The notes under the pieces: generated by a model | What the model saw: the letters and a program-made list of their open reading frames with translations, nothing else | Told to the model about the DNA's origin: nothing | The model's database searches: none | Shown: one piece after another, positions 41,872 through 50,271 of the stretch | Layout of the letters: each line of letters opens with the position of its first letter | Position numbering within the stretch: the first letter of the stretch is position 1 | Program-made: the position numbers and the translations under genes | Source: Frateuria_A sp035944355 | GTDB taxonomy: Bacteria; Pseudomonadota; Gammaproteobacteria; Xanthomonadales; Rhodanobacteraceae | Assembly (NCBI RefSeq): GCF_035944355.1 | Contig: NZ_DASZBH010000014.1 | Coordinates: 1 to 64,000 of the forward strand | Direction of reading: 5' to 3' | Length of the DNA stretch: 64,000 nt

Positions 41872-44800
41872 TCACCACTGGCCGCGGATGCCAACCATGA
41901 ACATGCGCTCGGAAAAATTCGAGTGCGCCGGTTGGTCGGGCCACACCAGGTAGTACCGCTGGTACTCGTTGGTGAGGTTGGTGCCATCCACGAACAGCTC
42001 GGCCGCCTTGCCGATCTTGTACGAGACGGATGCGTCGAGGTACTTCTGCGGCGCCTCGTACATCTCCATGCCGGAGATACCGCCTACGTCTTCCGATACG
42101 GCGCGGCGCGAGCGGTAGTTGTACGCGACGCGTGCCTGGAAGCGATCGTTCTGGAACCACAGGATCAGGTTGCCGGACTTGGTCGAATTATCCTGGAACG
42201 GAATCCGGTGGCCGGCCAGGTCGGTGGCGCCCGAATCGCTAGGCGCGTAGGTGGCGTTGAGCTCCATGCCGGTCTTGGACAGGATGCCCGGCAGGAACGT
42301 GAAGCCCTGACGGTAGTCGAACTCCGCGCCGTGGATGCTGTTGCCGGTGCCTTGGACCGGCTCGGTGATGGTGACGCAGTGATTGCGCACGACCCCATCC
42401 TCGTCCGGCAGGGTGCAGTCGATGACGCTGCCGCTCTTGATGAAGCTCTGCACGTTGATGCGGAACAAGGCCAGGCTGACCATGCTGGTGGGGTTGATGT
42501 AGTACTCGAGCGAGGCGTTGTAGTTCTTCGACCGCCACGGATCGAGATTGGGATTGCCGCCCGAACTGCCGGCGGCCACGCGGAACAGCGGCCCCTGCGG
42601 CGTCTCGACCAGCGAATAGTTCAACTGCAGCCCGCCGCCCCAGGTGCTCAGGTTCAGCGGCATCATGTTCTTGGAGAAGCCGAGCCGGAACTTCAGGTCG
42701 TCGGTCAGATCGAGCGCGAAATTGGCCGCCGGCAGGTAGTCCTTGTAGCTGCGCTGCGTGATCTGGGCGCCGGCGTCGGCGGGCTCGGTGCCGTAGGCTC
42801 CCGGGAGGCCACTCAGGCGCTGGGTCACGCCCAGATTGGTGCGGATCACCCGCATGCCCACGTTGGCGCTGTACGGCATGCTCCCGAGCATGCCGTCGAA
42901 ATCGGCCTGCAGGTAGGCGGAGGTTTCCTTGATCCCCACCGCCCAGGTGGTCCCCGGCTCGCCCTGCCGCTGGGTCTGGGGATAAAGCGATTTCCAGTAG
43001 GCCTCGGGGTTGTCCATCGCATGCGGATCGATCGCCCAGAAGGTGATCCCCGACCCGAGCAGGTTGGCGTATTGCTTCCAGTGGTTGGCCAACGGCCCGG
43101 GCGTGTTCGGAATCTGCAGCGCCGAGATCGGCCCGGCGCGGAAATAGCCCAGTGCGTTGCCCGCAGTGCACGAACCGCTGTTGAGGACCACGTCGGCGCC
43201 GACGTAACGCACCAGGCAACCGTTTGGATCGCTGGCGCCCATGCCGGCATAGACCGGGGTGACCAGCGTGTAGCCGACGTTGTCGGCGTGGCGGACGCTG
43301 TTGCGCGCGCCGAAGTCCAGCCGGATGCCGTCGCCGAAGTCGTAGTGCCCGTCCAGGCGCAGCGCGTTGAGCTCGACCTTGCGGTCGTAGTCGCCGGAGG
43401 ATTCGAGCGTCTTCATCGTCCAGCCGTTGGGGTCGGCGAACTGGGTGGACAGCGACGAAGGCAGGCTGACCGTCAGGTAGCGCCCACCGAAATTGGCGAT
43501 CACCGGGACGGTGTTCTGCGGCATGCCGTTGGCATTGAAGACGCGGTTTCCCCCCAACTGGTCGGGAAAGATGAAGGTGCCGGGCGGCACGGCATCGGCG
43601 GGGACGCCGTCCTTCAGCACGTTGCCCCACAGGCCGCCGTCGGAATTGGAGATGTTGACGTCGGTCTCGACGTTGGACTGCCGCGCCGTGTCGTGGATGC
43701 CGCGCACGCTTGCGGTGAACGGGCCGCCGTTGTCGAAATCCAGCTGGGCGTTGAAGTTCTTCGCGGTCGACTCCTTGCGGATGATCTGCGAGTAGGACTC
43801 CACGTCGCCCGGCCACTTTTCGTAGACCTGGGTGGTGTACAGGTGCATGCCGTCCCAGCCCGGCTCGGGCGTGCCGTAGGAACCGGCGACGGGGCTGCCG
43901 GTGTCGCGCGACTGCAACGGCACGTAAGTGGCGCCCTGCCAGTTGGTGGAGTTGAACTGGATGCCGACGTTGCGATCGAACTGGCTCTGGTGCGCGTAGA
44001 AGTAGTCGCTGGTGAAGGTCAGGCCGCTACCCAGGTCCATCTGGAACGAGGCATTGCCCGATTTGCGCTTGCGCTGGGTGGTCACGTCGTACAGGCCGAT
44101 GTTCTGGCTTCCCATGAACACGCCATTGGACTTGCCGTCGCCGTTGACGTCGACGCTGCCGTCGGGGTTCTGCACGATCTGCGGAGGGATCGGCGCACCG
44201 TTCCACGGCGTGAGAAAGCCGTTGTAGCCGCCCGCGCTGGCCGCGTTTTCGCCGTTGAGGACGACGCCGTACTGATCCAGTCCTTCGGTGGAATTGAAGC
44301 GGGTGGTGTCGGAGTAGTCGGCCGAAACCAGCAGGCCCCAGTGTCCGTTGCCGTTGTACGAGATCAGGCCGTTCGCCTCCGGCCCCCATTTGCTGCTGGT
44401 ACGTCCGCGCTCGCCGTTGGCCGAGTAGCTGTAGGTGAAGCCGCTCGGCAGGTCCCAGGGGCGATAGGTGTGAAGGTCCAGCGCACCGCTGATGCCGCCG
44501 TCGGTGGTGCTGGCGGTGGGCGACTTGATGACGTCCACGCCATGGAACAGCGTGGCGGGCAGCATGGTGAAGTCGGGCTGTTGCGAGTCGATCTGATCCG
44601 CGGTGATGAACGCTTCGCCGTTCAACATGGTGCCCACTTCGGGCAGGCCGCGCACGTCGACCGTGGTGCCCACGCCGGCGTCGCGGTTGACCTGCACGCC
44701 GGTGACGCGTTGCAGCGCGTCGGTAATGGTCACGTCCGGCAATTGGCCGATACTTTCGGCGGTGATGCTGTCCTGAATGTTCGGGGCGTCGCGCTTGAGC

Positions 44801-45078
44801 TCGATCGCGCGCATCTGCGACGCGCGCACGCCGACCACGTTGACGGTCGAGAGCGTGGTCGCCGCCTTCTTGTCGTCCTTGCGAGTCCCGGGTTTGGTCG
44901 TGGAGGTGGCGGCCTGCGCATCAGGCGCCGGCGCGTCCTGGGCGGCATTGGCTTGCGGCGTCGTGCCGCCTGCCTGGGCACCTGAGCGTGGCGATGCCAC
45001 GGCCGATGTCGCGACGACCGCAAGCAGCGACATGGATACGGCCAGCGACAACGGGTGTCTGCGATGTAGGGTGGACAT
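41872..45078 (-). CDS. TonB-dependent receptor for chitosan/chitin oligosaccharides
   Basis: The 1068-residue outer-membrane receptor starts at ATG 45078. Signal peptide about 1-28 (ending SAVAS), a proline/alanine-rich linker, then a TonB box-like segment TLSTVNVVGVRASQ. The plug domain (about 95-230) reads IQDSITAESIGQLPDVTITDALQRVTGVQVNRDAGVGTTVDVRGLPEVGTMLNGE. A 22-strand barrel ends in ERMFMVGIRGQW with the terminal aromatic. Receptors with ESIGQLPD-type plugs are the carbohydrate-type proteins of Xanthomonadales. Location in the glucokinase-permease-CsxA cluster argues for amino-sugar oligomer uptake. Confidence 0.9.
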   Translation of the reverse strand: MSTLHRRHPLSLAVSMSLLAVVATSAVASPRSGAQAGGTTPQANAAQDAPAPDAQAATSTTKPGTRKDDKKAATTLSTVNVVGVRASQMRAIELKRDAPNIQDSITAESIGQLPDVTITDALQRVTGVQVNRDAGVGTTVDVRGLPEVGTMLNGEAFITADQIDSQQPDFTMLPATLFHGVDVIKSPTASTTDGGISGALDLHTYRPWDLPSGFTYSYSANGERGRTSSKWGPEANGLISYNGNGHWGLLVSADYSDTTRFNSTEGLDQYGVVLNGENAASAGGYNGFLTPWNGAPIPPQIVQNPDGSVDVNGDGKSNGVFMGSQNIGLYDVTTQRKRKSGNASFQMDLGSGLTFTSDYFYAHQSQFDRNVGIQFNSTNWQGATYVPLQSRDTGSPVAGSYGTPEPGWDGMHLYTTQVYEKWPGDVESYSQIIRKESTAKNFNAQLDFDNGGPFTASVRGIHDTARQSNVETDVNISNSDGGLWGNVLKDGVPADAVPPGTFIFPDQLGGNRVFNANGMPQNTVPVIANFGGRYLTVSLPSSLSTQFADPNGWTMKTLESSGDYDRKVELNALRLDGHYDFGDGIRLDFGARNSVRHADNVGYTLVTPVYAGMGASDPNGCLVRYVGADVVLNSGSCTAGNALGYFRAGPISALQIPNTPGPLANHWKQYANLLGSGITFWAIDPHAMDNPEAYWKSLYPQTQRQGEPGTTWAVGIKETSAYLQADFDGMLGSMPYSANVGMRVIRTNLGVTQRLSGLPGAYGTEPADAGAQITQRSYKDYLPAANFALDLTDDLKFRLGFSKNMMPLNLSTWGGGLQLNYSLVETPQGPLFRVAAGSSGGNPNLDPWRSKNYNASLEYYINPTSMVSLALFRINVQSFIKSGSVIDCTLPDEDGVVRNHCVTITEPVQGTGNSIHGAEFDYRQGFTFLPGILSKTGMELNATYAPSDSGATDLAGHRIPFQDNSTKSGNLILWFQNDRFQARVAYNYRSRRAVSEDVGGISGMEMYEAPQKYLDASVSYKIGKAAELFVDGTNLTNEYQRYYLVWPDQPAHSNFSERMFMVGIRGQW

Positions 45079-45177
45079 GAGCCTTACCTCTCGATTGATG
45101 CCTGCCGACCGGTCGACGCTTGTTGCGAGGCGCCGCGCTGCTGTCGGGCGTGCTGCCGTAAGAAAGCCGCTACACAT

Positions 45178-46284
45178 TCATCGGGTGGACCGCCCTTCCA
45201 GGACGGGTCCGGCTTGGCTCGCCGGCGGCCCGCGACGCTGGACGTACCACTTGGCGGCTCCCAGCACGCCCTTGCTGCCGTGCTCGGTGACCCACACGGG
45301 AACCCGCGACAGCAAAGCCCGCACGCTGCGTCCATGCAGGAACCGCTCTGCGAAGGCGCTGCGCTCGAGCAACGCGAACATCGAATGCAGGAAGCCGCCG
45401 GCCAGGTACACCCCGCCCGTGGCCATGAAGGTCATCGCCAGGCTGCCCGCGAAACTTCCCAGCGAGGCGCAAAAGATCTCCACGGCCTCGACGGCCTGCG
45501 CGTCACTGCACGCCGCGGCAGCCGCGGTGACCGCATCGGGCGCCGCAAGCCTGAGTGGTTCGCCCTGCAATGCGCACACGGCCGCATACAGGGCCAGCAG
45601 GCCGGGACCTGAGACCAGGCGCTCATAGGCCACGTAGCCGCCCTGCGGCGCCAATTGGGCAAGGACCTGGCGTTCGCGCAGCGAGTTGGGCGCGTAATCC
45701 ATCTGGCCCGCTTCGGTCGCCAGCACGTGGCCACCGGCAAAAGCGGGCAAGCGCACGGCCGCGCCGAGGCCGGTGCCCGGCCCGATCACCAGAATGGGAC
45801 CATCGGCCCCGGCGTCCGGCCCGCACAGGAGACGGTCGTCGTTGTCGGGCCGGTGGTCGAAGGCGTATCCCAGCGCCTCGAGGTCATTGAGGACAGCCAC
45901 GTCCTCCAGCGCCATCGCCTGACGCAGCCGGTCGAGGTGGATGGGCCAGACGGAGTTGTCGTTCAACACCTGACCGTGGTCCACGTGCCCGGCGCAGGCG
46001 AGCACGCAATGGCGCACGTCGGTCTGCGGGTGATCGTCGAGGAACGACTGCAGCAACTCGGGCAGCCCGGGGTACTGCGCGCACGCAAGCTTGCGATAGG
46101 CGAGCACATCGACTTGGCGCCCTGCGCCGGACGAGGTCCGCATCAATCCGACACGGGCATACGTCCCGCCCACGTCCGCCGCCAGAAAGGGCGTCGCCGG
46201 CGCGCTCGCGGGTCGGTCCAGACGTTGGGTCGCTCCGTTCACTGTGCCTCCCCGCACCGGAACGGGGATCAGATTGCGGGCCAT
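45178..46284 (-). CDS. glk: Glucokinase (ROK-unrelated Glk family)
   Basis: The protein has 368 residues from ATG 46284. Motifs of E. coli-type glucokinase are present: phosphate loop FLAADVGGTYARVGLM; sugar site LACAGHVDHG and NDNSVWPIHLDRLRQ; catalytic D in VLNDLEALGYA; adenosine site VIGPGTGLGAA; E in ATEAGQMDYAP; and GGVYLAGGFLHS. It would phosphorylate glucose or, given the cluster, glucosamine. The 99-bp gap before the TonB receptor suggests it is the first gene of the same operon. The ribosome site at ATG 46284 is weak; GTG 46239 is a further option. Confidence 0.88.
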   Translation of the reverse strand: MARNLIPVPVRGGTVNGATQRLDRPASAPATPFLAADVGGTYARVGLMRTSSGAGRQVDVLAYRKLACAQYPGLPELLQSFLDDHPQTDVRHCVLACAGHVDHGQVLNDNSVWPIHLDRLRQAMALEDVAVLNDLEALGYAFDHRPDNDDRLLCGPDAGADGPILVIGPGTGLGAAVRLPAFAGGHVLATEAGQMDYAPNSLRERQVLAQLAPQGGYVAYERLVSGPGLLALYAAVCALQGEPLRLAAPDAVTAAAAACSDAQAVEAVEIFCASLGSFAGSLAMTFMATGGVYLAGGFLHSMFALLERSAFAERFLHGRSVRALLSRVPVWVTEHGSKGVLGAAKWYVQRRGPPASQAGPVLEGRSTR

Positions 46285-46802
46285 TGTCACCGGTGTCAAC
46301 TTGCAAAGCGACAAGCCGGAAAGCGCGGCTTTCTTTGCCTCATCTATTTGAATAGCTTAATTTTTAATGGTTATAGCGGCGGCCTTTCGCGCCCGCTTGT
46401 TGTGCGACGCGTCATGCCGGGACTTTGGGCGCCGGATCAGGGCGCGGCGCGCCGTCCTCCGTCCGGCGATGAGCGGCCCGCCAGCGGGTAACCGGAGCAG
46501 TCCGGCAGGACAGCGCGAAAGCGATCGCAAGCTTTCAATGCATGCAAGGCCCATCACCGATTGCAGCGAATCAGCTACGGGTGCCACGCGATTGTTCCTT
46601 ACTCGATCGGGCGCGCATTGCTCTCGAGCCGACGGGTTCATCGCCGCTGCTGCACCTTGCCCTTGGTTCGAGCGCTGCAAGGAGATGGCGTGTCCCAACA
46701 CCTCGCTTTATGCGCCAGCGACCGCCGCCTTGAATTACTCCGGGCTGGACATCAGCATCGCTTGCACTTGCGAGCACGCCACGACTGCCAGGAACACCGG
46801 CC
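46285..46802. other. Divergent control region of the amino-sugar locus
   Basis: The 518-bp region separates the glucokinase operon (left) from the hexosaminidase (right). Its left third has an unusually AT-rich block (46345-46376) that carries a good promoter. The rest has no credible coding frame and no tRNA or ncRNA that I can recognise. A LacI operator is expected here. Confidence 0.45.
46348..46376 (+). promoter_or_regulatory. Sigma-70-like promoter in the AT-rich block
   Basis: TTGAAT (46348-46353), a 17-bp spacer and TTATAG (46371-46376) fit a housekeeping promoter reading to the right. It would leave a leader of about 420 bp before the hexosaminidase. The same block could serve the leftward operon. 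Confidence 0.4.
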
Positions 46803-49019
46803 ATGCCCAGATACCTCCTCGCCCTGACGGTCGTCGCGCTCGCATTGTCGGCTGCCGGCGCGCTTGCACAGGAGGCGCTCATCCCACGGCCGGCACGGAT
46901 CGAGGCGGGCCACGGCAGCTTTGCGCTCAGCCGGAACGTGCGCATCGTGGCGCCCGCCGATGGACGCGCGCAGGAGATCGCCGCCTTCCTGCGCGATGGC
47001 GTGCGCGAGCAGAGCGGGATCGCGCTGCGGCCGGGCGCTGCGGCAAACCGGCCGCACATCGAACTGCGTACCGACCCTTCCATACAGGGCGAGGAAGCTT
47101 ACCGGCTGACCGTCACTCCACGGCGAGTCGTGATCGCCGCCTCCGGCGACCGCGGTCTCTTCTGGGGCGCGCAGACACTGGTGCAGCTGCTGCCGAGCGG
47201 CCATCGCGCCAAGGTCTCGATTCCCGCCATGCGCATCGACGACGCTCCCCGCTACGCATGGCGCGGCGTCATGCTGGACGCCGCGCGGCACTTCATACCG
47301 GTGCCGCTGGTCAAGCAGCAGATCGACCTGCTCTCGCGCTACAAGCTCAACGTGCTCCACTGGCACCTGACCGACGACCAGGGCTGGCGCATCGAGATCC
47401 GCAAATACCCCAGGCTCACCAGCGTAGGCGCCTGGCGCACCGAGTTGGACGGCAGCCGCAGCGGTGGCTTCTACACCCAGCAGGACGTTCGCGACGTCGT
47501 CGAGTACGCGCGCCGGCGCAATGTGATGATCGTGCCGGAGATCGAAATGCCGGGCCACGCCTCGGCGGCGATCGCGGCCTACCCCTGGTTGTCCTGCCCG
47601 AAGCAGCCGATCGCGGTACCGGCGACCTGGGGCGTCTTCAGCGACATCTACTGCGCGGGCGACGAGGCCACGTTCGCCTTCCTGCACGACGTGCTCGACG
47701 AAGTGGCCCAGCTGTTCCCCGCGCCGTACATCCACGTCGGCGGCGACGAGGTTCCCAGGCAGCAATGGAACGGCAGCGCTTCCTCGCAACGGCGCATGCG
47801 CGAGGAGCACCTGGCCGACGCCGAAGGACTGCAGAGCTGGTTCGTGCAGCGCATCCAGCGTGACCTGGCCGCGCGCGGCAAGACCCTCGTCGGCTGGGAC
47901 GAGATCCTGGAAGGGGGAGCCGACCGCAACGCGGTGGTGGAAATGTGGCGCGGGCAGGCCGAGGCGGCGAAGGCCATAGCCAACGGGAACCGGCTGATCG
48001 TGGCTGGGCCGTTCTACCTGGACACGCCGATCGAGGACCTCACGCTCCAGGACGTCTACCGCATCGATCCGTTCGCGGCGCCGGCCTTCGCGGGACACCA
48101 GGATCAGGTGCTCGGCGCGGAGGCCCCGCTGTGGAGCGAACGCGTCACGCCGCGCAACCTCGAAGCGATGCTCTATCCGCGCACGCTCGCGTTGGCCGAA
48201 CGCCTGTGGAATCCGGACGCCCGTGACTACGCCGATTTCCAGCGGCGCGTGCGCGCGCAATACCCCTGGCTGGGCGAGCACGGTATCGCCTACGGCCCGG
48301 AAGACCGCAACCTGGTCGACTACAAGCTCCAGTTCAACCCGCAGCAACACCGCTGGCGCGTACGCGCCGCGCGTGGATTCGACGACATCGAGCTGCACTA
48401 CACGCTCGACGGCAAAGATCCCGCGGCGCAATCGCCCGCCACCGGCGACGTGCTGGACCTCTACACGCCGGCAACGATCAGGATCGCACCTTACCGCGGG
48501 GGCGTGCCCTACTTGCCGAGCCAGGTGTTCCAGAGCGTCGACAACAAGGCGCTGGGCAAGCCAGTGAGCTACGCCACCGCGCCCGACCCGCACTATGCCG
48601 GCACGGCCACGCAACTGGTCGATGGCATCATCGGCGACGACGACTACAACGACGGCCTGTGGGTCGGTTGGCGAGGGAACGACATGACCGCCACCATCGA
48701 CCTGCAGCGACCGATGTCCTTGCACACCATCCAGGTGCGCTTCCTGCAGCAGAGCGGCTCGTGGGCGCTGCTTCCGCGCCACGTCACGTTCATGGCCTCG
48801 GACGATGGCAAAGCCTGGCGTACGCTGCAATCCACGCCGATTGCGGTGGATCCGCAGGACCTGCGTGCGATCGTGCGTACCGTGCGCTTCGATACCGCCG
48901 CGCCGGTGACCACCCGCTACCTGCGCGTCACCGCACAGAATTACGGTGCGCTGCCCGCGGGCCACGAAGGGGCCGGAAAGCCTGCTTACCTGTTCACCGA
49001 CGAGATTCGGGTGCAGTGA
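46803..49019 (+). CDS. Beta-N-acetylhexosaminidase (GH20)
   Basis: The 738-residue protein has a signal peptide (1-22, LAQ). Residues about 23-140 form the GH20b alpha/beta domain, and 140-500 the catalytic barrel, starting PRYAWRGVMLDAARHFIPVPLVKQQIDLLSRYKLNVLHWHLTDDQGWRIEI. The catalytic D315-E316 pair is in YIHVGGDEVP. A chitobiase-type Ig-like piece (HYTLDGKDPAAQSPATGD) follows, and then a discoidin-like F5/8 type C domain (about 595-738) that may bind glycans. It removes GlcNAc from chitin oligosaccharides in the periplasm. It is divergent from the chitosan operon and complements CsxA. Confidence 0.93.
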   Translation: MPRYLLALTVVALALSAAGALAQEALIPRPARIEAGHGSFALSRNVRIVAPADGRAQEIAAFLRDGVREQSGIALRPGAAANRPHIELRTDPSIQGEEAYRLTVTPRRVVIAASGDRGLFWGAQTLVQLLPSGHRAKVSIPAMRIDDAPRYAWRGVMLDAARHFIPVPLVKQQIDLLSRYKLNVLHWHLTDDQGWRIEIRKYPRLTSVGAWRTELDGSRSGGFYTQQDVRDVVEYARRRNVMIVPEIEMPGHASAAIAAYPWLSCPKQPIAVPATWGVFSDIYCAGDEATFAFLHDVLDEVAQLFPAPYIHVGGDEVPRQQWNGSASSQRRMREEHLADAEGLQSWFVQRIQRDLAARGKTLVGWDEILEGGADRNAVVEMWRGQAEAAKAIANGNRLIVAGPFYLDTPIEDLTLQDVYRIDPFAAPAFAGHQDQVLGAEAPLWSERVTPRNLEAMLYPRTLALAERLWNPDARDYADFQRRVRAQYPWLGEHGIAYGPEDRNLVDYKLQFNPQQHRWRVRAARGFDDIELHYTLDGKDPAAQSPATGDVLDLYTPATIRIAPYRGGVPYLPSQVFQSVDNKALGKPVSYATAPDPHYAGTATQLVDGIIGDDDYNDGLWVGWRGNDMTATIDLQRPMSLHTIQVRFLQQSGSWALLPRHVTFMASDDGKAWRTLQSTPIAVDPQDLRAIVRTVRFDTAAPVTTRYLRVTAQNYGALPAGHEGAGKPAYLFTDEIRVQ

Positions 49020-49140
49020 ACGTTTCTGCCGAGCAGTCCGCGAGGCTGTCTACGAACAAGCATTGCTCGGAAGCCGCGACTGCAGATGGCGGATGGCGGC
49101 GCCGGTCGGCCTGGGCATGCCCGCGGAGCCGCCCATGCCT

Positions 49141-49512
49141 TCATCGAGCCAGATAGAAGTCCAAAGGGATGAGCTCGACCGCCCATTCGCCTTCCTCGCC
49201 CAGCGTGGCGGCCGGGTGCATGGAAGCGATGCGCAGGGCCTCTTCCTGGCTGTCCGCCTCGATGATGAACAGGCCGCCGACGACTTCCTTCGATTCGGTG
49301 TAGGGCCCATCGCTGACGTGCGTCTTGCCGTTGCGCGGGCGCAGCGTCCTCCAGTTCTCCAGGTCGCCAAGCGACGCGGACACCAGAACCTTGCCGGTAG
49401 CGCGCATCTTCTCGTCCAACGCCGGGCATTGGCTTACCAGTTTCTTGACGTCGTCCGGCGCCATCGCGGCGAATTTTTCGGGGGTGAAGTAGGCCAGGCC
49501 GAGGTATTTCAT
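49141..49512 (-). CDS. YCII-related (DGPF-type) protein
   Basis: The 123-residue protein from ATG 49512 (GAC-GCT leader, AGGACG near) begins MKYLGLAYFTPEKFAAMAPDDVKKLVSQC. It contains DGPYTESKEVVGGLFIIEADSQEEALRIASMHPA, the signature of DGPF/YCII-related proteins. The fold is a small ferredoxin-like barrel with a possible His/Asp active site; the reaction is unknown. Such genes often accompany ECF sigma factors, but none is adjacent here. Confidence 0.85.
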   Translation of the reverse strand: MKYLGLAYFTPEKFAAMAPDDVKKLVSQCPALDEKMRATGKVLVSASLGDLENWRTLRPRNGKTHVSDGPYTESKEVVGGLFIIEADSQEEALRIASMHPAATLGEEGEWAVELIPLDFYLAR

Positions 49513-49630
49513 AAGCGTCCTTTGGTGGGGAATGCACTGACGACGAAGCAGGCCAGTGGGAATCGACAATCTTCCGGAAAGCTTGTGGTGGCCTCAGCCA
49601 GGCTGTCCCCTTGGGGATGAAAACCGATAC

Positions 49631-50182
49631 CTACTTCGCCAAGCCGCAGTCGACCTTTCGTACGGTGCCATCAACCACGTAGAGAGTCATCTCGGCAAAC
49701 CCGCCGCCTACCCAGCCCGGTTTGCTTCTTCCCATAAAGTAGATCCACTGCCCGTCGTTGGATGGACCACCTGTCGTTGATTTGCTTCGTACGAGGTCTG
49801 GCGTACCCCAAGCTGAGGCAATTCGGCTTGCCGAATACCCAACAAGCGCTTGATCGCTCCGAGGGCAGATGAAGCGCGAGGTTCCCTCGGGAGGAAGCGA
49901 TCGAACGTATTTGACCTTCGCACAGACGTCCAAAAAAACATCACGATAGTCGTGTCCGTCGTATGCAGCGCAGTCTGCTGTATCGCTTGGTTTTGGGTGC
50001 GACGCTTCCGCTTCATCCAAGGCCCTGAAAAGCGAATCCAGCTTCTGTTGTCTGCATGCCCTGCCGCAAGCTTGCATCGCGGTTTCAGGGGCAGACGGCT
50101 GCGCGTAGGCCGTCGTGGAGTGAAAGGCTATGGCGGTTAGCCCCATGCATCCATACAGCCTTCGGAGCAAATTCCTTCTCAT
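49631..50182 (-). CDS. Secreted hypothetical protein
   Basis: From ATG 50182 the protein has 183 residues with a signal peptide (1-27, ending AYAQ) and seven cysteines in the mature part (CGRAC, DCAAYDGHDY, DVCAKV, FICPR, DCGLAK), suggesting disulfides. The C-terminal half (ALVGYSASRIASAWGTPDLVRSKSTTGGPSNDGQWIYFMGRS) resembles the layout of small outer-membrane assembly lipoprotein (SmpA/OmlA-like) folds, with the pattern G.S...I...GTPD. There is no lipobox. The GC content is clearly lower than that of the neighbours, hinting at transfer. Function unknown. Confidence 0.6.
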   Translation of the reverse strand: MRRNLLRRLYGCMGLTAIAFHSTTAYAQPSAPETAMQACGRACRQQKLDSLFRALDEAEASHPKPSDTADCAAYDGHDYRDVFLDVCAKVKYVRSLPPEGTSRFICPRSDQALVGYSASRIASAWGTPDLVRSKSTTGGPSNDGQWIYFMGRSKPGWVGGGFAEMTLYVVDGTVRKVDCGLAK

Positions 50183-50271
50183 GTCAGCCTGCGCGCTCAT
50201 GCTGGCCGAACGCGGGCCGTCGTCGTCCCGGGCGCTGCGTCTTCTGGCGATGGTGATGGAGGGTGCCGCAA

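Noticed and set aside
41923..44985. Plus-strand open frame of 1020 codons across the TonB receptor gene
   Set aside because: Antisense shadow of a receptor with complete plug and barrel; no recognisable protein.
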